A stretch of DNA of 64,000 nucleotides from Oscillospiraceae bacterium. Lineage in GTDB: Bacteria > Bacillota > Clostridia > Oscillospirales > Acutalibacteraceae. Shown here in pieces: positions 56,004 to 64,000 of this stretch (position 1 is its first letter; each line of letters opens with the position of its first letter). The DNA is taken from assembly GCA_015065425.1 (NCBI GenBank), contig SVQH01000004.1, forward strand, positions 52,767 through 116,766, written 5' to 3'. The notes beneath the pieces were generated by a model. The model saw nothing but the letters and a program-made list of their open reading frames with translations, was not told the DNA's origin and ran no database searches. Position numbers and translations under genes: made by a program.

Positions 56004-57326
56004 TTGATAGATACTCACAAACTGAAAAAAAGAGATGTTTATCTCAACAAACTTATTGCATTCAGAGATACCGAGCCTGTGAAGGTAATTACGGGTATAC
56101 GCCGATGCGGAAAATCCAGTCTTATGAAGCTGATGGCAGAGCATCTCAAAGAAACAGGTATTGAAGATAATCAGATTATAGAAATGAATTTTGAATCTTA
56201 CGAATTCAAGAAAATGTCAGCAGATGATTTTTATAATTATGTAAAAGATAAAATAATCCCGGGGAAAAGAATGTATTTCTTTTTTGATGAGCTGCAGCGG
56301 ATAAAAAACTGGGAAGATACGGTAAATTCCTTCCGTGTTGACTTTAACTGTGATATTTATATTACGGGCTCAAATGCTTATCTTTTGTCTTCCGAATATG
56401 CAACTTACCTTTCAGGCAGATGCATTGAAATCAAAATGCTTCCCCTGTCATTCAGCGAGTTTATTTATTTTCACGGCTTTCTTATCCGTGAATCCAATAA
56501 TCTTCTCGGCGGTAAAAAACTTCAGGTATATGATAAAAACGGAGACAGCTATGAGCTTTACGAGGTTTTTGAAGCATATATGCGTTTCGGCGGTATGCCG
56601 GGCATTGCAGATGTGGGTCTAAACCAGGAAAAAGCATTGGTACTTCTTGACGGCATATATTCAACCGTTGTTGTCCGTGACATACTTGAGAGAGAGCAAC
56701 GAAGAGGACAAAAGCATATAAGCGACCCTGTACTGCTTCAAAAAATCATTCTCTTTCTTGCAGATAATATCGGAAGTAATATTTCCGTTTCATCCATAGG
56801 AAATACCCTTGTCAATGAAGACTTATTGGATAAGGGCAACAGAAAAGGCAGACCAAGTGCACATACGGTACAGTCTTATGTGAATGCCTTACTTGAATCA
56901 TATTTCTTCTATGATATCAAACGATTTGATATAAAAGGCAAGGAATATCTGAGGACATTGGGAAAGTTTTATATTACGGATATCGGTCTTCGCAATTATC
57001 TTTTAGGCTTCCGTGACCGAGACAGCGGTCATGCACTTGAAAATGTTGTTTATTTTGAACTGCTGCACCGCGGCTATGATGTTGCAATAGGAAAAGCAGA
57101 TAATTTTGAGATAGATTTTATTGCACAGAAAGCTGATAAAAGGATATATATTCAGGTTACTCAGTCCATGATGAGCGAGGATGTAAGAAAAAGAGAGCTT
57201 ACCCCCTTAATGAAGATAAACGACAATTATGAAAAAATAGTTCTTTCACTCCAACCGGGACTTGATTCATCCTATGACGGTATCAAATCATACGACTTGA
57301 TAAACTGGCTCATAGAAGCAGAATAA
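56004..57326 (+). CDS. ATP-binding protein with AAA and DUF4143 domains
   Basis: A 440-residue protein of the widespread AAA_14-DUF4143 family. VKVITGIRRCGKSSLM is Walker A (about residue 26), MYFFFDELQRIKNW is Walker B with the family sensor (about 92-105), and YITGSNAYLLSSEYATYLSGR is the sensor region. DUF4143 covers ~220-400 (FYITDIGLRNYLLG, NVVYFELLHRGYDVAIGK with a restriction-like pattern, EIDFIAQK). The start is TTG 56004, nine bases after AAGGAGG. A deleted relative is at 19360-19535. The role is not well established; such genes are mobile-like and multi-copy in Clostridia. Confidence 0.92.
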   Translation: MIDTHKLKKRDVYLNKLIAFRDTEPVKVITGIRRCGKSSLMKLMAEHLKETGIEDNQIIEMNFESYEFKKMSADDFYNYVKDKIIPGKRMYFFFDELQRIKNWEDTVNSFRVDFNCDIYITGSNAYLLSSEYATYLSGRCIEIKMLPLSFSEFIYFHGFLIRESNNLLGGKKLQVYDKNGDSYELYEVFEAYMRFGGMPGIADVGLNQEKALVLLDGIYSTVVVRDILEREQRRGQKHISDPVLLQKIILFLADNIGSNISVSSIGNTLVNEDLLDKGNRKGRPSAHTVQSYVNALLESYFFYDIKRFDIKGKEYLRTLGKFYITDIGLRNYLLGFRDRDSGHALENVVYFELLHRGYDVAIGKADNFEIDFIAQKADKRIYIQVTQSMMSEDVRKRELTPLMKINDNYEKIVLSLQPGLDSSYDGIKSYDLINWLIEAE

Positions 57327-57334
57327 GAAAAAAA

Positions 57335-57382
57335 CACAACCGTCTTCCCAGTTTTTTATTTCGGGAAATCGGTTGTGATTTT
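57335..57382. terminator. Bidirectional terminator
   Basis: CACAACCG (57335-57342) pairs with CGGTTGTG, with an inner TTCCC/GGGAA, between the ATPase and the Nudix gene, and T/A runs on both sides. Confidence 0.8.
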
Positions 57383-57412
57383 TATTATTTCTGTCTTTTT
57401 GCTTACTGAATA

Positions 57413-57970
57413 TCAATAATTTATTAGTTTCCGTCTTATTTTCGAGTACACATTCTCACACATCCATTTTTCCGTGGAATATTCTTCTATATCTTTTATA
57501 TCAATCCACATAAGCCCCGTGTTTTCATCGGGGTTTATTTTTAACGGCTCGTTTTCGGAGGCTTCGAGAAGGTATGTTGCATTGTAATGAAGGTGTGAGG
57601 GGACATATTTTCCCTTTTTTATGTGCCCCTTCACGGGGAGAAGCTCCACTGAGAGAATGTCGCGGGAGACGGTGAAGTTTTCAATTCCCGTCTCCTCTTT
57701 TGCTTCCTTAAGGGCTACTGCCCGAAGGTCTTTTTCTCCGTCTGCATGACCGCCCACCCAGCTCCATGAGTCGTATAGCTTATGATAACAGAACAAAACC
57801 CGTGTTTTTTCGGGATTTACTATCCATGCAGATGCGGTAACATGCCCCTCTTCCCTCTCCCGTGAAAAACAGGAGGGGTCCTTTTTTATTAGGGACATTA
57901 AAAGCTCGGTATCCTTCGCCTCTTTTTCATCTGAAGGACAAAACCTTTTAAGCTGTGAGAGTATTTCCAT
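57413..57970 (-). CDS. Nudix family hydrolase
   Basis: A 185-residue enzyme cleaving nucleoside diphosphate-linked compounds. The Nudix box is GGHADGEKDLRAVALKEAKEETGI (about residues 91-114), with the EExG metal-binding core intact. The sequence around it (VLFCYHKLYDSWSWVGGH) is typical of MutT-like enzymes with IDI-like substrates. The start is one base after the GH2 stop, so it is the downstream partner of that glycosidase in the operon. The substrate is unknown. Confidence 0.93.
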   Translation of the reverse strand: MEILSQLKRFCPSDEKEAKDTELLMSLIKKDPSCFSREREEGHVTASAWIVNPEKTRVLFCYHKLYDSWSWVGGHADGEKDLRAVALKEAKEETGIENFTVSRDILSVELLPVKGHIKKGKYVPSHLHYNATYLLEASENEPLKINPDENTGLMWIDIKDIEEYSTEKWMCENVYSKIRRKLINY

Positions 57971-57971
57971 A

Positions 57972-60239
57972 TTACTTTTTCTTTATCTTATTAAGCTTTG
58001 CATTGAGTGACAGCAGCTCTTCCTTTGTAAACAGGCTCTTTGCCATCATGCACACACGCTTTATGGAAAAGCCCTTTACCATACCGATAGTATTTTTGTT
58101 TATCATCTTCGGGCTTATCTTCATGCCCGATGCATCGAAGCCTGCCACCTCCTTATTGCCGCCGTCCTTGGACTTCATCTTCTTAAGAAGTCCCTTTGCA
58201 ACGCCTAAAAGAACTATTTTACCCTTCATAGTCTTCCAGATATCGCCTATGGGGTCGTTTATGGAGAGATATCCTGCAGGGGTGTCTATTTCAAACCAGT
58301 TTATTACTGCACCCTCTTCTTTGAGGATGTAATCCTCATTGGGCGTGTCAACCTTGACTATTTTTGCTTCGTCGGTGATATCTCCGGCTTTTGCCTGAAG
58401 GACTGTTTCCCCCTTGTTTTCAACTTCAAAATAAAAGAAGGGATATTTACCTTTTTTCTGTTTGCCCACAGATTTTCCGTTGACAAAAAGCTCCACCTCG
58501 TCACAGTTTGAATATACCGTTACCTTAGTCTTGTCTTCCACACGGTCAACATATCTCTTTGAGCAGATATGCACCATCTTTTCGGGATTAAGCCATGCTT
58601 TATATGCGTAGAAGGAGTCCTTCTTATATTTTCTGTCGAAGGTCACAAGACCCTTGTGGTTCATGCCGTCCTCACCGCCCTCGCTTCTGGCGTCTGCGGC
58701 AAAGTCGAACATATTCCACACATGGGTAGCCCAGAGATACGGTCTGTCGGCGATCTGCTTTATGAGTTCTTCATGGTAATATGACTGATATTCCTCGGTA
58801 TAGTCCCCCTGTGTGGGATTCGACGTGTGCCAATTAAGGGCTTCACAGCCGTATTCGCTTATACCTATTGCCTTTTTGGGGTATTTCTTATGGAAGTCGT
58901 CAAACCAGGGACCGTTCATATCCGTGGTTCCGCCGTACCAGCCGAAATAATGATTATATGAAAGTACGTCTGAAATATGAACATACTCACTGTCAATTTC
59001 CGCCATGGTAACAGCGGCAATTACCGTGGGTCTCGTCTTATCCATCTTATGACACAAATCATTGAGAGCATGGTGGTTTTTAAGAAGGCTTTCATCGGCT
59101 GAGCCGCCCATGGAAATTTCATTTGAAAGTCCCCAGACGAAAATTGCAGGATGATTGTAATTCTGTGTGACAAGCTCCGTCATCTGAGATACGGTGTTGT
59201 CAAAGCCGTTAGCCTGATGCTTCGATATGTAGGGAATTTCTGCCCAGAGCACAAGTCCCTTTTCGTCACACAAATCATAAAACACCTGAGAGTGCTGATA
59301 ATGTGCAAGTCTTACGGTGTTTGCTCCCACTTCAAGAATAAGGTCAATATCCTCTCTGTGGTGCTCGGGGAGAAGTGCGTTACCTATACCGGGTCTGTCC
59401 TGATGACGGGATACACCTCTTAAGGGATAGCTTCTGCCGTTGAGGAAAAAGCCCTTTTCGGGGTCTATATTGAATGTACGGCAACCGAAACGGGTGCTTA
59501 CCCTGTCCTTTTCTTCACCGTCAACCACAAGCACTGCTTCAGCCGTATAAAGATAGGGGTCTTTTATACCGTCCCAGAGATGAACAGTGTCGAATTCAAA
59601 TTCCGCTTCGGGATTTTTGCCCTTTTCCGTTTTTTCTGCAATTTTTTTACCCTCTGCATCAAAAATTGAAAATCTTACTTCACCCTCGCAGAAGGCTTCA
59701 ACTTCGATTTCCCACTTGTCCCCGTCCTTTTCGGGAGTTACTTTTATACCGGGAGTACCGTAATAATCAAGATCAAAATGCTCACGGCTTACGGAAATTA
59801 TATTTACATCCCTGTAAATACCGCCGTAAAACGTAAAGTCAGCCATCTGAGGATAAACAAAATCGTTGGGAGAGTTGTCTGCCGTTACAACAAGAAGATT
59901 TTCTTCTTTTATGTCGGAAGAGTCAATTTTTACTCTGAAGCAGGAATATCCGCCGTGATGAGTAGTAAGCTTCTTACCGTTGAAGAAAACCTCTGCAGTG
60001 GAGTTTACAGCCTGAAACTCGATGTAGGCTATGTCATTTACGGCAAGCTCTTCCTTCCTAAGTGTCTTTGCAAAATATCCTTTTGTGCGAAGATAGTTAT
60101 TACCGCCGTCCTGACCGTCCTCACCGTTCCATGTAAAGGGAAGGTCAAGCACCTTCCAGTCCTTCGGAAAAGAATCGGGGATATTCTTTGCATCAAGTGA
60201 AAAAGCCCAGTTTTTGTTGATATTGGTAACAGTTCTCAT
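57972..60239 (-). CDS. Glycoside hydrolase family 2 enzyme (beta-galactosidase/glucuronidase type)
   Basis: A 755-residue GH2 enzyme with no signal peptide. A sugar-binding domain (1-170; NINKNWAFSLD, FTFYGGIYRDVNI), an immunoglobulin-like domain (~185-265) and a TIM barrel (~265-570) with GVSRHQD, the acid/base in WGLSNEI and the nucleophile in GISEYGCEA. A further beta domain (~580-660) is followed by an extra ~100-residue helical C-terminal domain (IGDIW..., GFSIKR, LSLNAKLNKI). The extra domain resembles the 79-residue protein at 50475-50714. The exact sugar specificity is not clear. A Nudix gene follows 1 bp downstream. Confidence 0.93.
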   Translation of the reverse strand: MRTVTNINKNWAFSLDAKNIPDSFPKDWKVLDLPFTWNGEDGQDGGNNYLRTKGYFAKTLRKEELAVNDIAYIEFQAVNSTAEVFFNGKKLTTHHGGYSCFRVKIDSSDIKEENLLVVTADNSPNDFVYPQMADFTFYGGIYRDVNIISVSREHFDLDYYGTPGIKVTPEKDGDKWEIEVEAFCEGEVRFSIFDAEGKKIAEKTEKGKNPEAEFEFDTVHLWDGIKDPYLYTAEAVLVVDGEEKDRVSTRFGCRTFNIDPEKGFFLNGRSYPLRGVSRHQDRPGIGNALLPEHHREDIDLILEVGANTVRLAHYQHSQVFYDLCDEKGLVLWAEIPYISKHQANGFDNTVSQMTELVTQNYNHPAIFVWGLSNEISMGGSADESLLKNHHALNDLCHKMDKTRPTVIAAVTMAEIDSEYVHISDVLSYNHYFGWYGGTTDMNGPWFDDFHKKYPKKAIGISEYGCEALNWHTSNPTQGDYTEEYQSYYHEELIKQIADRPYLWATHVWNMFDFAADARSEGGEDGMNHKGLVTFDRKYKKDSFYAYKAWLNPEKMVHICSKRYVDRVEDKTKVTVYSNCDEVELFVNGKSVGKQKKGKYPFFYFEVENKGETVLQAKAGDITDEAKIVKVDTPNEDYILKEEGAVINWFEIDTPAGYLSINDPIGDIWKTMKGKIVLLGVAKGLLKKMKSKDGGNKEVAGFDASGMKISPKMINKNTIGMVKGFSIKRVCMMAKSLFTKEELLSLNAKLNKIKKK

Positions 60240-60454
60240 TTATTTTTCCTCCGTAATTGGTACTTTTCAGAATTTTCCTGATTATATAATACATTAAAAA
60301 CAGAGATAATGCAAGTAATTCATGATTTATCAGACTTTTCCGTGATATACATATTGTTACCCTCGGGCAGCATAGTTTTATTGCATAAAAATATTGATAT
60401 TTATTTGTATAATTTCAATAAAACATAGAATTAAATAAAAATGGATTTTTTTTC

Positions 60455-60483
60455 TTGAAACGGGATTTCAGGGGGGATATAAT
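60455..60483 (+). promoter_or_regulatory. Promoter of the SulP gene
   Basis: TTGAAA (60455-60460), 17-bp spacer, TATAAT (60478-60483), giving a leader of about 30 bases before the ATG. Confidence 0.75.
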
Positions 60484-60517
60484 CTTTTCGGATAAAATTA
60501 AGAAAAGAGGGTTTTAT

Positions 60518-62167
60518 ATGAAGACTTTTCAGCCGAAGCTTTTTTCTTGTCTCAGCTCTTACAGCAAGGCACAGCTTGTAAAGGACATCACAGCGGGACT
60601 TATCGTTGCAATAATTGCACTGCCCTTGTCCATAGCTCTTGCACTCGCATCTGGAGTCACACCCGAGCAGGGACTTTACACAGCCATAGTTGCAGGCTTC
60701 GTTATTTCTTTTCTCGGCGGCTCAAATGTACAGATAGCAGGGCCTACGGCGGCTTTTGCCACTATTGTTGCCGGTATAGTTGCAGAAAACGGTTTTTCCG
60801 GGCTTGTTCTTGCCACACTTATTGCAGGTATTTTCCTCATACTCATGGGTGTGTTCAAATTGGGAAGTCTCATAAAATTCATTCCCTATACCATAACAAC
60901 AGGCTTTACAACGGGTATTGCAATTACTCTCGTTGTCGGTCAGATAAAGGATTTTCTCGGACTTACTTTTGTAAATTCTCCCATTGAAACAGTGGAAAAG
61001 GTAAAGGAAGTGATAAGCTGTATCGGTTCTTTCAATTCCCGGGCACTGATAATAGGGCTCATTTCTCTTGCCGTGCTTATCATATTCCCTAAATTTATTA
61101 AAAAAATACCTCCGTCAATATTTGCCATAGTCATTTCTGCGGCACTTGTAAAGATATTTGACATGAATGTAAACACCATAGGTTCTCTTTACACCATTTC
61201 ATCTGCACTGCCCGTTCCTTCACTTCCCTCTTTTTCGATTGAAACGGTAAAAGCCATAATTCCCGATGCATTCACCATAGCCGTTCTTGCTGCAGTTGAA
61301 TCCCTTCTCTCCTGTGTGGTTGCAGACGGCATGACAGGAAGCCGTCACAACTCCAACACGGAGCTTATCGCTCAGGGAGCAGGTAACATTGCTTCGGCAC
61401 TTTTCGGAGGAATCCCCGCAACAGGTGCCATTGCAAGAACCGCCGCCAACATTAAAAACGGAGGCAGAACCCCCGTCGCAGGTATGGTACACGCAGTAGT
61501 GCTTCTTCTTGTGCTTCTGGTTCTCATGCCCTACGCTTCACTCATTCCCATGCCCACCATTGCGGCAATACTTTTCGTTGTGGCATATAACATGAGTGAA
61601 TGGAGAGAATTCGTCTCCATAGTAAAACACGCACCCAAGAGCGACACTCTTGTGCTTATTGTGACATTTGTACTTACGGTGGTATTTGACCTGGTCGTTG
61701 CAATAATCGTCGGAATAATCCTCGCAACGGTACTTTTCATGAAGAGGATGAGCGACGTTACCGATGCCTACGGCTGGAAGGAATTCCCCGAAAACGATGA
61801 CAAAGAACATATCAAGCACAGAAAAGTTCCCGAGGGAGCAATGGTATTTGAGATAACAGGCCCCATATTCTTCGGAGTTTCCGCAAAAATTGCCGATGTT
61901 ATAAAAAGTGCAAAGAAAGATGTGCTTATCTTAAGAATGAGAAGCGTCCCCGCCATTGATGCCACAGGTATACACAGCTTTGAAAGCATAATAAAACTCT
62001 GCAAAAAACAGAACAAAACCCTCATTCTTTCCCATGTAAACGAGCAACCAATGAAAACACTCAAAAAATCAGGAATGTATAAGGAAATCGGTGAAGAAAA
62101 CATCTGCAGAAACATAGACAGTGCACTTAAAAGAGCAGAAAAGATATTAGAAGAAAACAAATCATAA
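60518..62167 (+). CDS. SulP family anion transporter with STAS domain
   Basis: A 549-residue SLC26/SulP transporter. Conserved transmembrane motifs: ITAGLIVAIIALPLSIALALASGVTPEQGLYTAIVAG, GGSNVQIAGPTAAF, GFTTGIA and a cytoplasmic STAS domain (about 440-545; ILRMRSVPAIDATGIHSFESII). These carry sulfate, bicarbonate or dicarboxylates. The ATG at 60518 was chosen because the promoter lies over any longer N-terminus and AAGAGGG precedes it. Substrate specificity cannot be read from the sequence. Confidence 0.94.
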   Translation: MKTFQPKLFSCLSSYSKAQLVKDITAGLIVAIIALPLSIALALASGVTPEQGLYTAIVAGFVISFLGGSNVQIAGPTAAFATIVAGIVAENGFSGLVLATLIAGIFLILMGVFKLGSLIKFIPYTITTGFTTGIAITLVVGQIKDFLGLTFVNSPIETVEKVKEVISCIGSFNSRALIIGLISLAVLIIFPKFIKKIPPSIFAIVISAALVKIFDMNVNTIGSLYTISSALPVPSLPSFSIETVKAIIPDAFTIAVLAAVESLLSCVVADGMTGSRHNSNTELIAQGAGNIASALFGGIPATGAIARTAANIKNGGRTPVAGMVHAVVLLLVLLVLMPYASLIPMPTIAAILFVVAYNMSEWREFVSIVKHAPKSDTLVLIVTFVLTVVFDLVVAIIVGIILATVLFMKRMSDVTDAYGWKEFPENDDKEHIKHRKVPEGAMVFEITGPIFFGVSAKIADVIKSAKKDVLILRMRSVPAIDATGIHSFESIIKLCKKQNKTLILSHVNEQPMKTLKKSGMYKEIGEENICRNIDSALKRAEKILEENKS

Positions 62168-62172
62168 TTAAA

Positions 62173-62199
62173 TGGGGTGTTCGCCACACAGCGAACACC
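62173..62199. terminator. Hairpin after the SulP gene
   Basis: GGGTGTTCGC (62174-62183) pairs perfectly with GCGAACACCC (62190-62199). It is nearly the same as the hairpin at 17196-17221 and lies between convergent genes. Confidence 0.7.
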
Positions 62200-62224
62200 C
62201 TATAATTTTTATTGATATTTTGTT

Positions 62225-63997
62225 TTATTTACATGAAAACTTTTTGTACATGGAATTTATACCGCGGTTTATGGTACGCATCATGTCGGTGAAGATGTTT
62301 TCTATAACACCGGGGGCGGTGTCTTCTATTACACGGGCATTTACGAGAGCGACTCTGAGAGTTTCCACATCACGGTTCCATTCGTCTGTTACGACTATTG
62401 TTTCGTCAAGCTTTGTTTCAATTACGGCTATTGCATTTTCCACTGCAAGGATGTGCTTACGGTTCATATTTGTCTTGTCAGCCTTTTCCCATGCAATAAG
62501 ATATTCATTTACCGTATTTGTAAGTCTGCCTTCGTTGAACTGGGGATATTTTTCGGGATTTGAATATACATTTTCCATATTGTTGTCGGTCATGATATCA
62601 AATGCCATTTCAAGCACAACATCATTGAAGGGAAGCTTTTCATGTGCCTGATTTTTTACATACCACGTTGTGCAGGGAAGAAGTCCTGCTGTGGCATCAA
62701 CGGTGTTGTCGGGGGAAATGTGATTGTGTGAGGGGTCGTTACAATATGTTCCGTCAGGGGTATAGCCTTCGGAAAATTCCGTTCCTATATCTGCAAATAC
62801 GGCACCCATGGAAGCGGATGTTGCATGAACGATACCGTCGCCGTTGGTCTTGTTCCAGTCACGGCACAGAGGGAACATACCTGTACCGTAGCAGCATATA
62901 TCATATACCTTACAGCCCGTAGCTTTAAGTGCGGCGATGTTTTCGGGGAATTCTTCCCTTGCCTTCATAAAGGCGTCAACCTGCTCTCTTACGGCTGTAT
63001 ATTCATCCGTTTCAAGCCATTTTGCCCTTGCTTCTTCATAATAATCAGTGGGACAAAGTGCCCAGAGAAGTGTTGTGGAACGTACACCTGCCTCGACTAC
63101 ACCTTCCGCAAGAGAAGCCAGGGCATCCTTAAGAAGCCATGAGGGAAGTATACGAAGAACTATGTTGAGAAGATATGAAAGGTAAGAATCACCGAGAAGT
63201 GTTACAAGGAGCTGTTCATACAGCACATCATCGTCATAAATAACACTTAAATTACCTGTGAGAATGTCGCCTATAATATCAGAGCCGTCAATGGCGGGAA
63301 CGACAAATTCCACCTTTTTCATAAGGGAATAATCTTCGGGATATGTGTCGAGATAGTTTACGCCGATAGTACCGCCGAGACTTATAAAGCAGAGGCTTAC
63401 CTGTGTTGCACCGGTCCCGGGAAGTACCACGTCATGAATGTAATGATGAAGCTTTTCAGTTTCATACTTTACATCACCGAAGGAGTCATAGCCGAAATAA
63501 TATACGCTTTCTCCGCCGACAATATCAAGAAGTCCTTCAAGGGGAAGAAGCTTATAGTGATACTGAAGAAGTTCATCACTCATTTCACCCATGGGATATT
63601 CATAGCAGGGGACTTCCACATCAGCTTCGTAATTGCCCTCACTGTCCTTATGGATGTAAGGAAGACCTTCATAAGCACCTCTTTTCATGGCATCGGTAAG
63701 ACCCATGTCTTTTTTGAGAAAAGCCGAGAGAAGAAGAGGACCTAAGGCTTCTTTTACAAGTCCCATGACATTGAGCTCAAGCGGCCAGCCTGTGATGTAT
63801 GTTCCGTCATCCTGAAGCTGCCTGTCTCCGTTTTCATCGAGCACATAAGTGTCATTCTGGCTCATGCCGTGTACGATTATAACGGGGGTATCCCTGTCAT
63901 AGTCAGGTGTGTAAGTGTTCTCTGTGGCAAAAACGGACAGTGAAAAAACACTGAGAAGAATTGCCGCAGCCAAAACGATGCTGATGAATTTTTTCAT
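62225..63997 (-). CDS. Secreted alpha/beta hydrolase, paralogue of the 19.6 kb gene
   Basis: A 590-residue secreted protein. The signal peptide is residues 1-24 (FSLSVFA). The fold reads: PVIIVHGMSQ (oxyanion loop), YYFGYDSFGD, EKLHHYIHDVVLPG, then CFISLGG with the probable nucleophile Ser206, and VVPAIDGSDIIGD. A second half (about 325-475) has DPSHNHISPDNTVDATAGLLPCTTWYVKNQAH, matching the same block of the 509-residue protein at 19623-21152; the His is a candidate catalytic residue. The C-terminus (~500-590) is helical and ends with a weaker amphipathic segment. The ATG lies three bases from the window edge; any promoter is outside. Substrate unknown. Confidence 0.85.
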   Translation of the reverse strand: MKKFISIVLAAAILLSVFSLSVFATENTYTPDYDRDTPVIIVHGMSQNDTYVLDENGDRQLQDDGTYITGWPLELNVMGLVKEALGPLLLSAFLKKDMGLTDAMKRGAYEGLPYIHKDSEGNYEADVEVPCYEYPMGEMSDELLQYHYKLLPLEGLLDIVGGESVYYFGYDSFGDVKYETEKLHHYIHDVVLPGTGATQVSLCFISLGGTIGVNYLDTYPEDYSLMKKVEFVVPAIDGSDIIGDILTGNLSVIYDDDVLYEQLLVTLLGDSYLSYLLNIVLRILPSWLLKDALASLAEGVVEAGVRSTTLLWALCPTDYYEEARAKWLETDEYTAVREQVDAFMKAREEFPENIAALKATGCKVYDICCYGTGMFPLCRDWNKTNGDGIVHATSASMGAVFADIGTEFSEGYTPDGTYCNDPSHNHISPDNTVDATAGLLPCTTWYVKNQAHEKLPFNDVVLEMAFDIMTDNNMENVYSNPEKYPQFNEGRLTNTVNEYLIAWEKADKTNMNRKHILAVENAIAVIETKLDETIVVTDEWNRDVETLRVALVNARVIEDTAPGVIENIFTDMMRTINRGINSMYKKFSCK

Positions 63998-64000
63998 AAT

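Overview
The window looks like chromosome of a low-to-mid-GC Gram-positive anaerobe of the class Clostridia, probably a gut Oscillospirales/Ruminococcaceae-type organism. This is inferred from the McsA-McsB-ClpC module, a DarA-type cyclic-di-AMP receptor, a sodium-pumping biotin decarboxylase, strong AGGAGG-type ribosome sites, TTGACA/TATAAT promoters, many lipoproteins and carbohydrate-active enzymes. There is no phage, no insertion sequence and no CRISPR array. A single 5S rRNA gene stands alone without 16S or 23S.

Layout. 1-4.5 kb (minus): a TetR-controlled operon of regulator, giant membrane-anchored repeat protein and MacB-type ABC ATPase, with two matching palindromic operators at its promoter. 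4.5-6.9 kb: MscS channel and sodium:amino-acid symporter. 6.9-10.7 kb (minus): a zinc operon (Zur, ZnuA, ZnuC, ZnuB, His-rich lipoprotein) behind a consensus promoter with a Fur-type box. 10.8-13.9 kb: U32 protease and pseudouridine synthase converge on a repeat-rich gap. 14.0-17.2 kb: three tiny amphipathic-helix peptides, then an ECF sigma factor translationally coupled to a membrane protein whose outside domain is a serpin. 17.3-19.5 kb: acetyltransferase, M20 peptidase, and a deleted AAA ATPase remnant. 19.6-26.0 kb (minus): a secreted alpha/beta hydrolase and a 1585-residue secreted repeat protein. 26.2-30.2 kb (minus): mcsA-mcsB-clpC. 30.4-33.8 kb (plus): complete sodium-translocating decarboxylase operon. 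34.1-38.2 kb: FAD dehydrogenase, a small Cys-rich protein, a replication-initiator-like protein, an aldo/keto reductase. 38.4-39.7 kb: 5S rRNA and a frameshifted YhcG-type nuclease. 39.8-44.4 kb: MFS transporter plus GH38 alpha-mannosidase. 44.5-45.4 kb: a truncated DUF3990 toxin-like module. 45.6-50.4 kb: CNNM/CorC protein behind an attenuator-like leader, and an ABC transporter-DUF1854-cyclic-di-AMP receptor operon. 50.5-54.6 kb: two near-duplicate acyl-activating ligases interleaved with two small proteins. 54.8-64 kb: lipoprotein, intact DUF4143 ATPase, Nudix, GH2 glycosidase, SulP transporter and a second secreted hydrolase.

The most unusual content is a cell-surface theme. (i) The sigma factor/serpin anti-sigma pair could report on extracellular proteases. 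(ii) Three short peptides without signal sequences share an aromatic amphipathic helix with the extreme C-termini of two large secreted proteins. (iii) A roughly 240-residue repeat unit, not recognised by me as a named domain, occurs twice in each of two giant surface proteins. (iv) Two secreted hydrolases share a HNHISPD block. Several non-coding elements (a leader attenuator, a covarying 100-bp dispersed repeat and a cluster of mini-hairpins) are not explained by the genes. All functions are inferred by reading the sequence; no database search was run.
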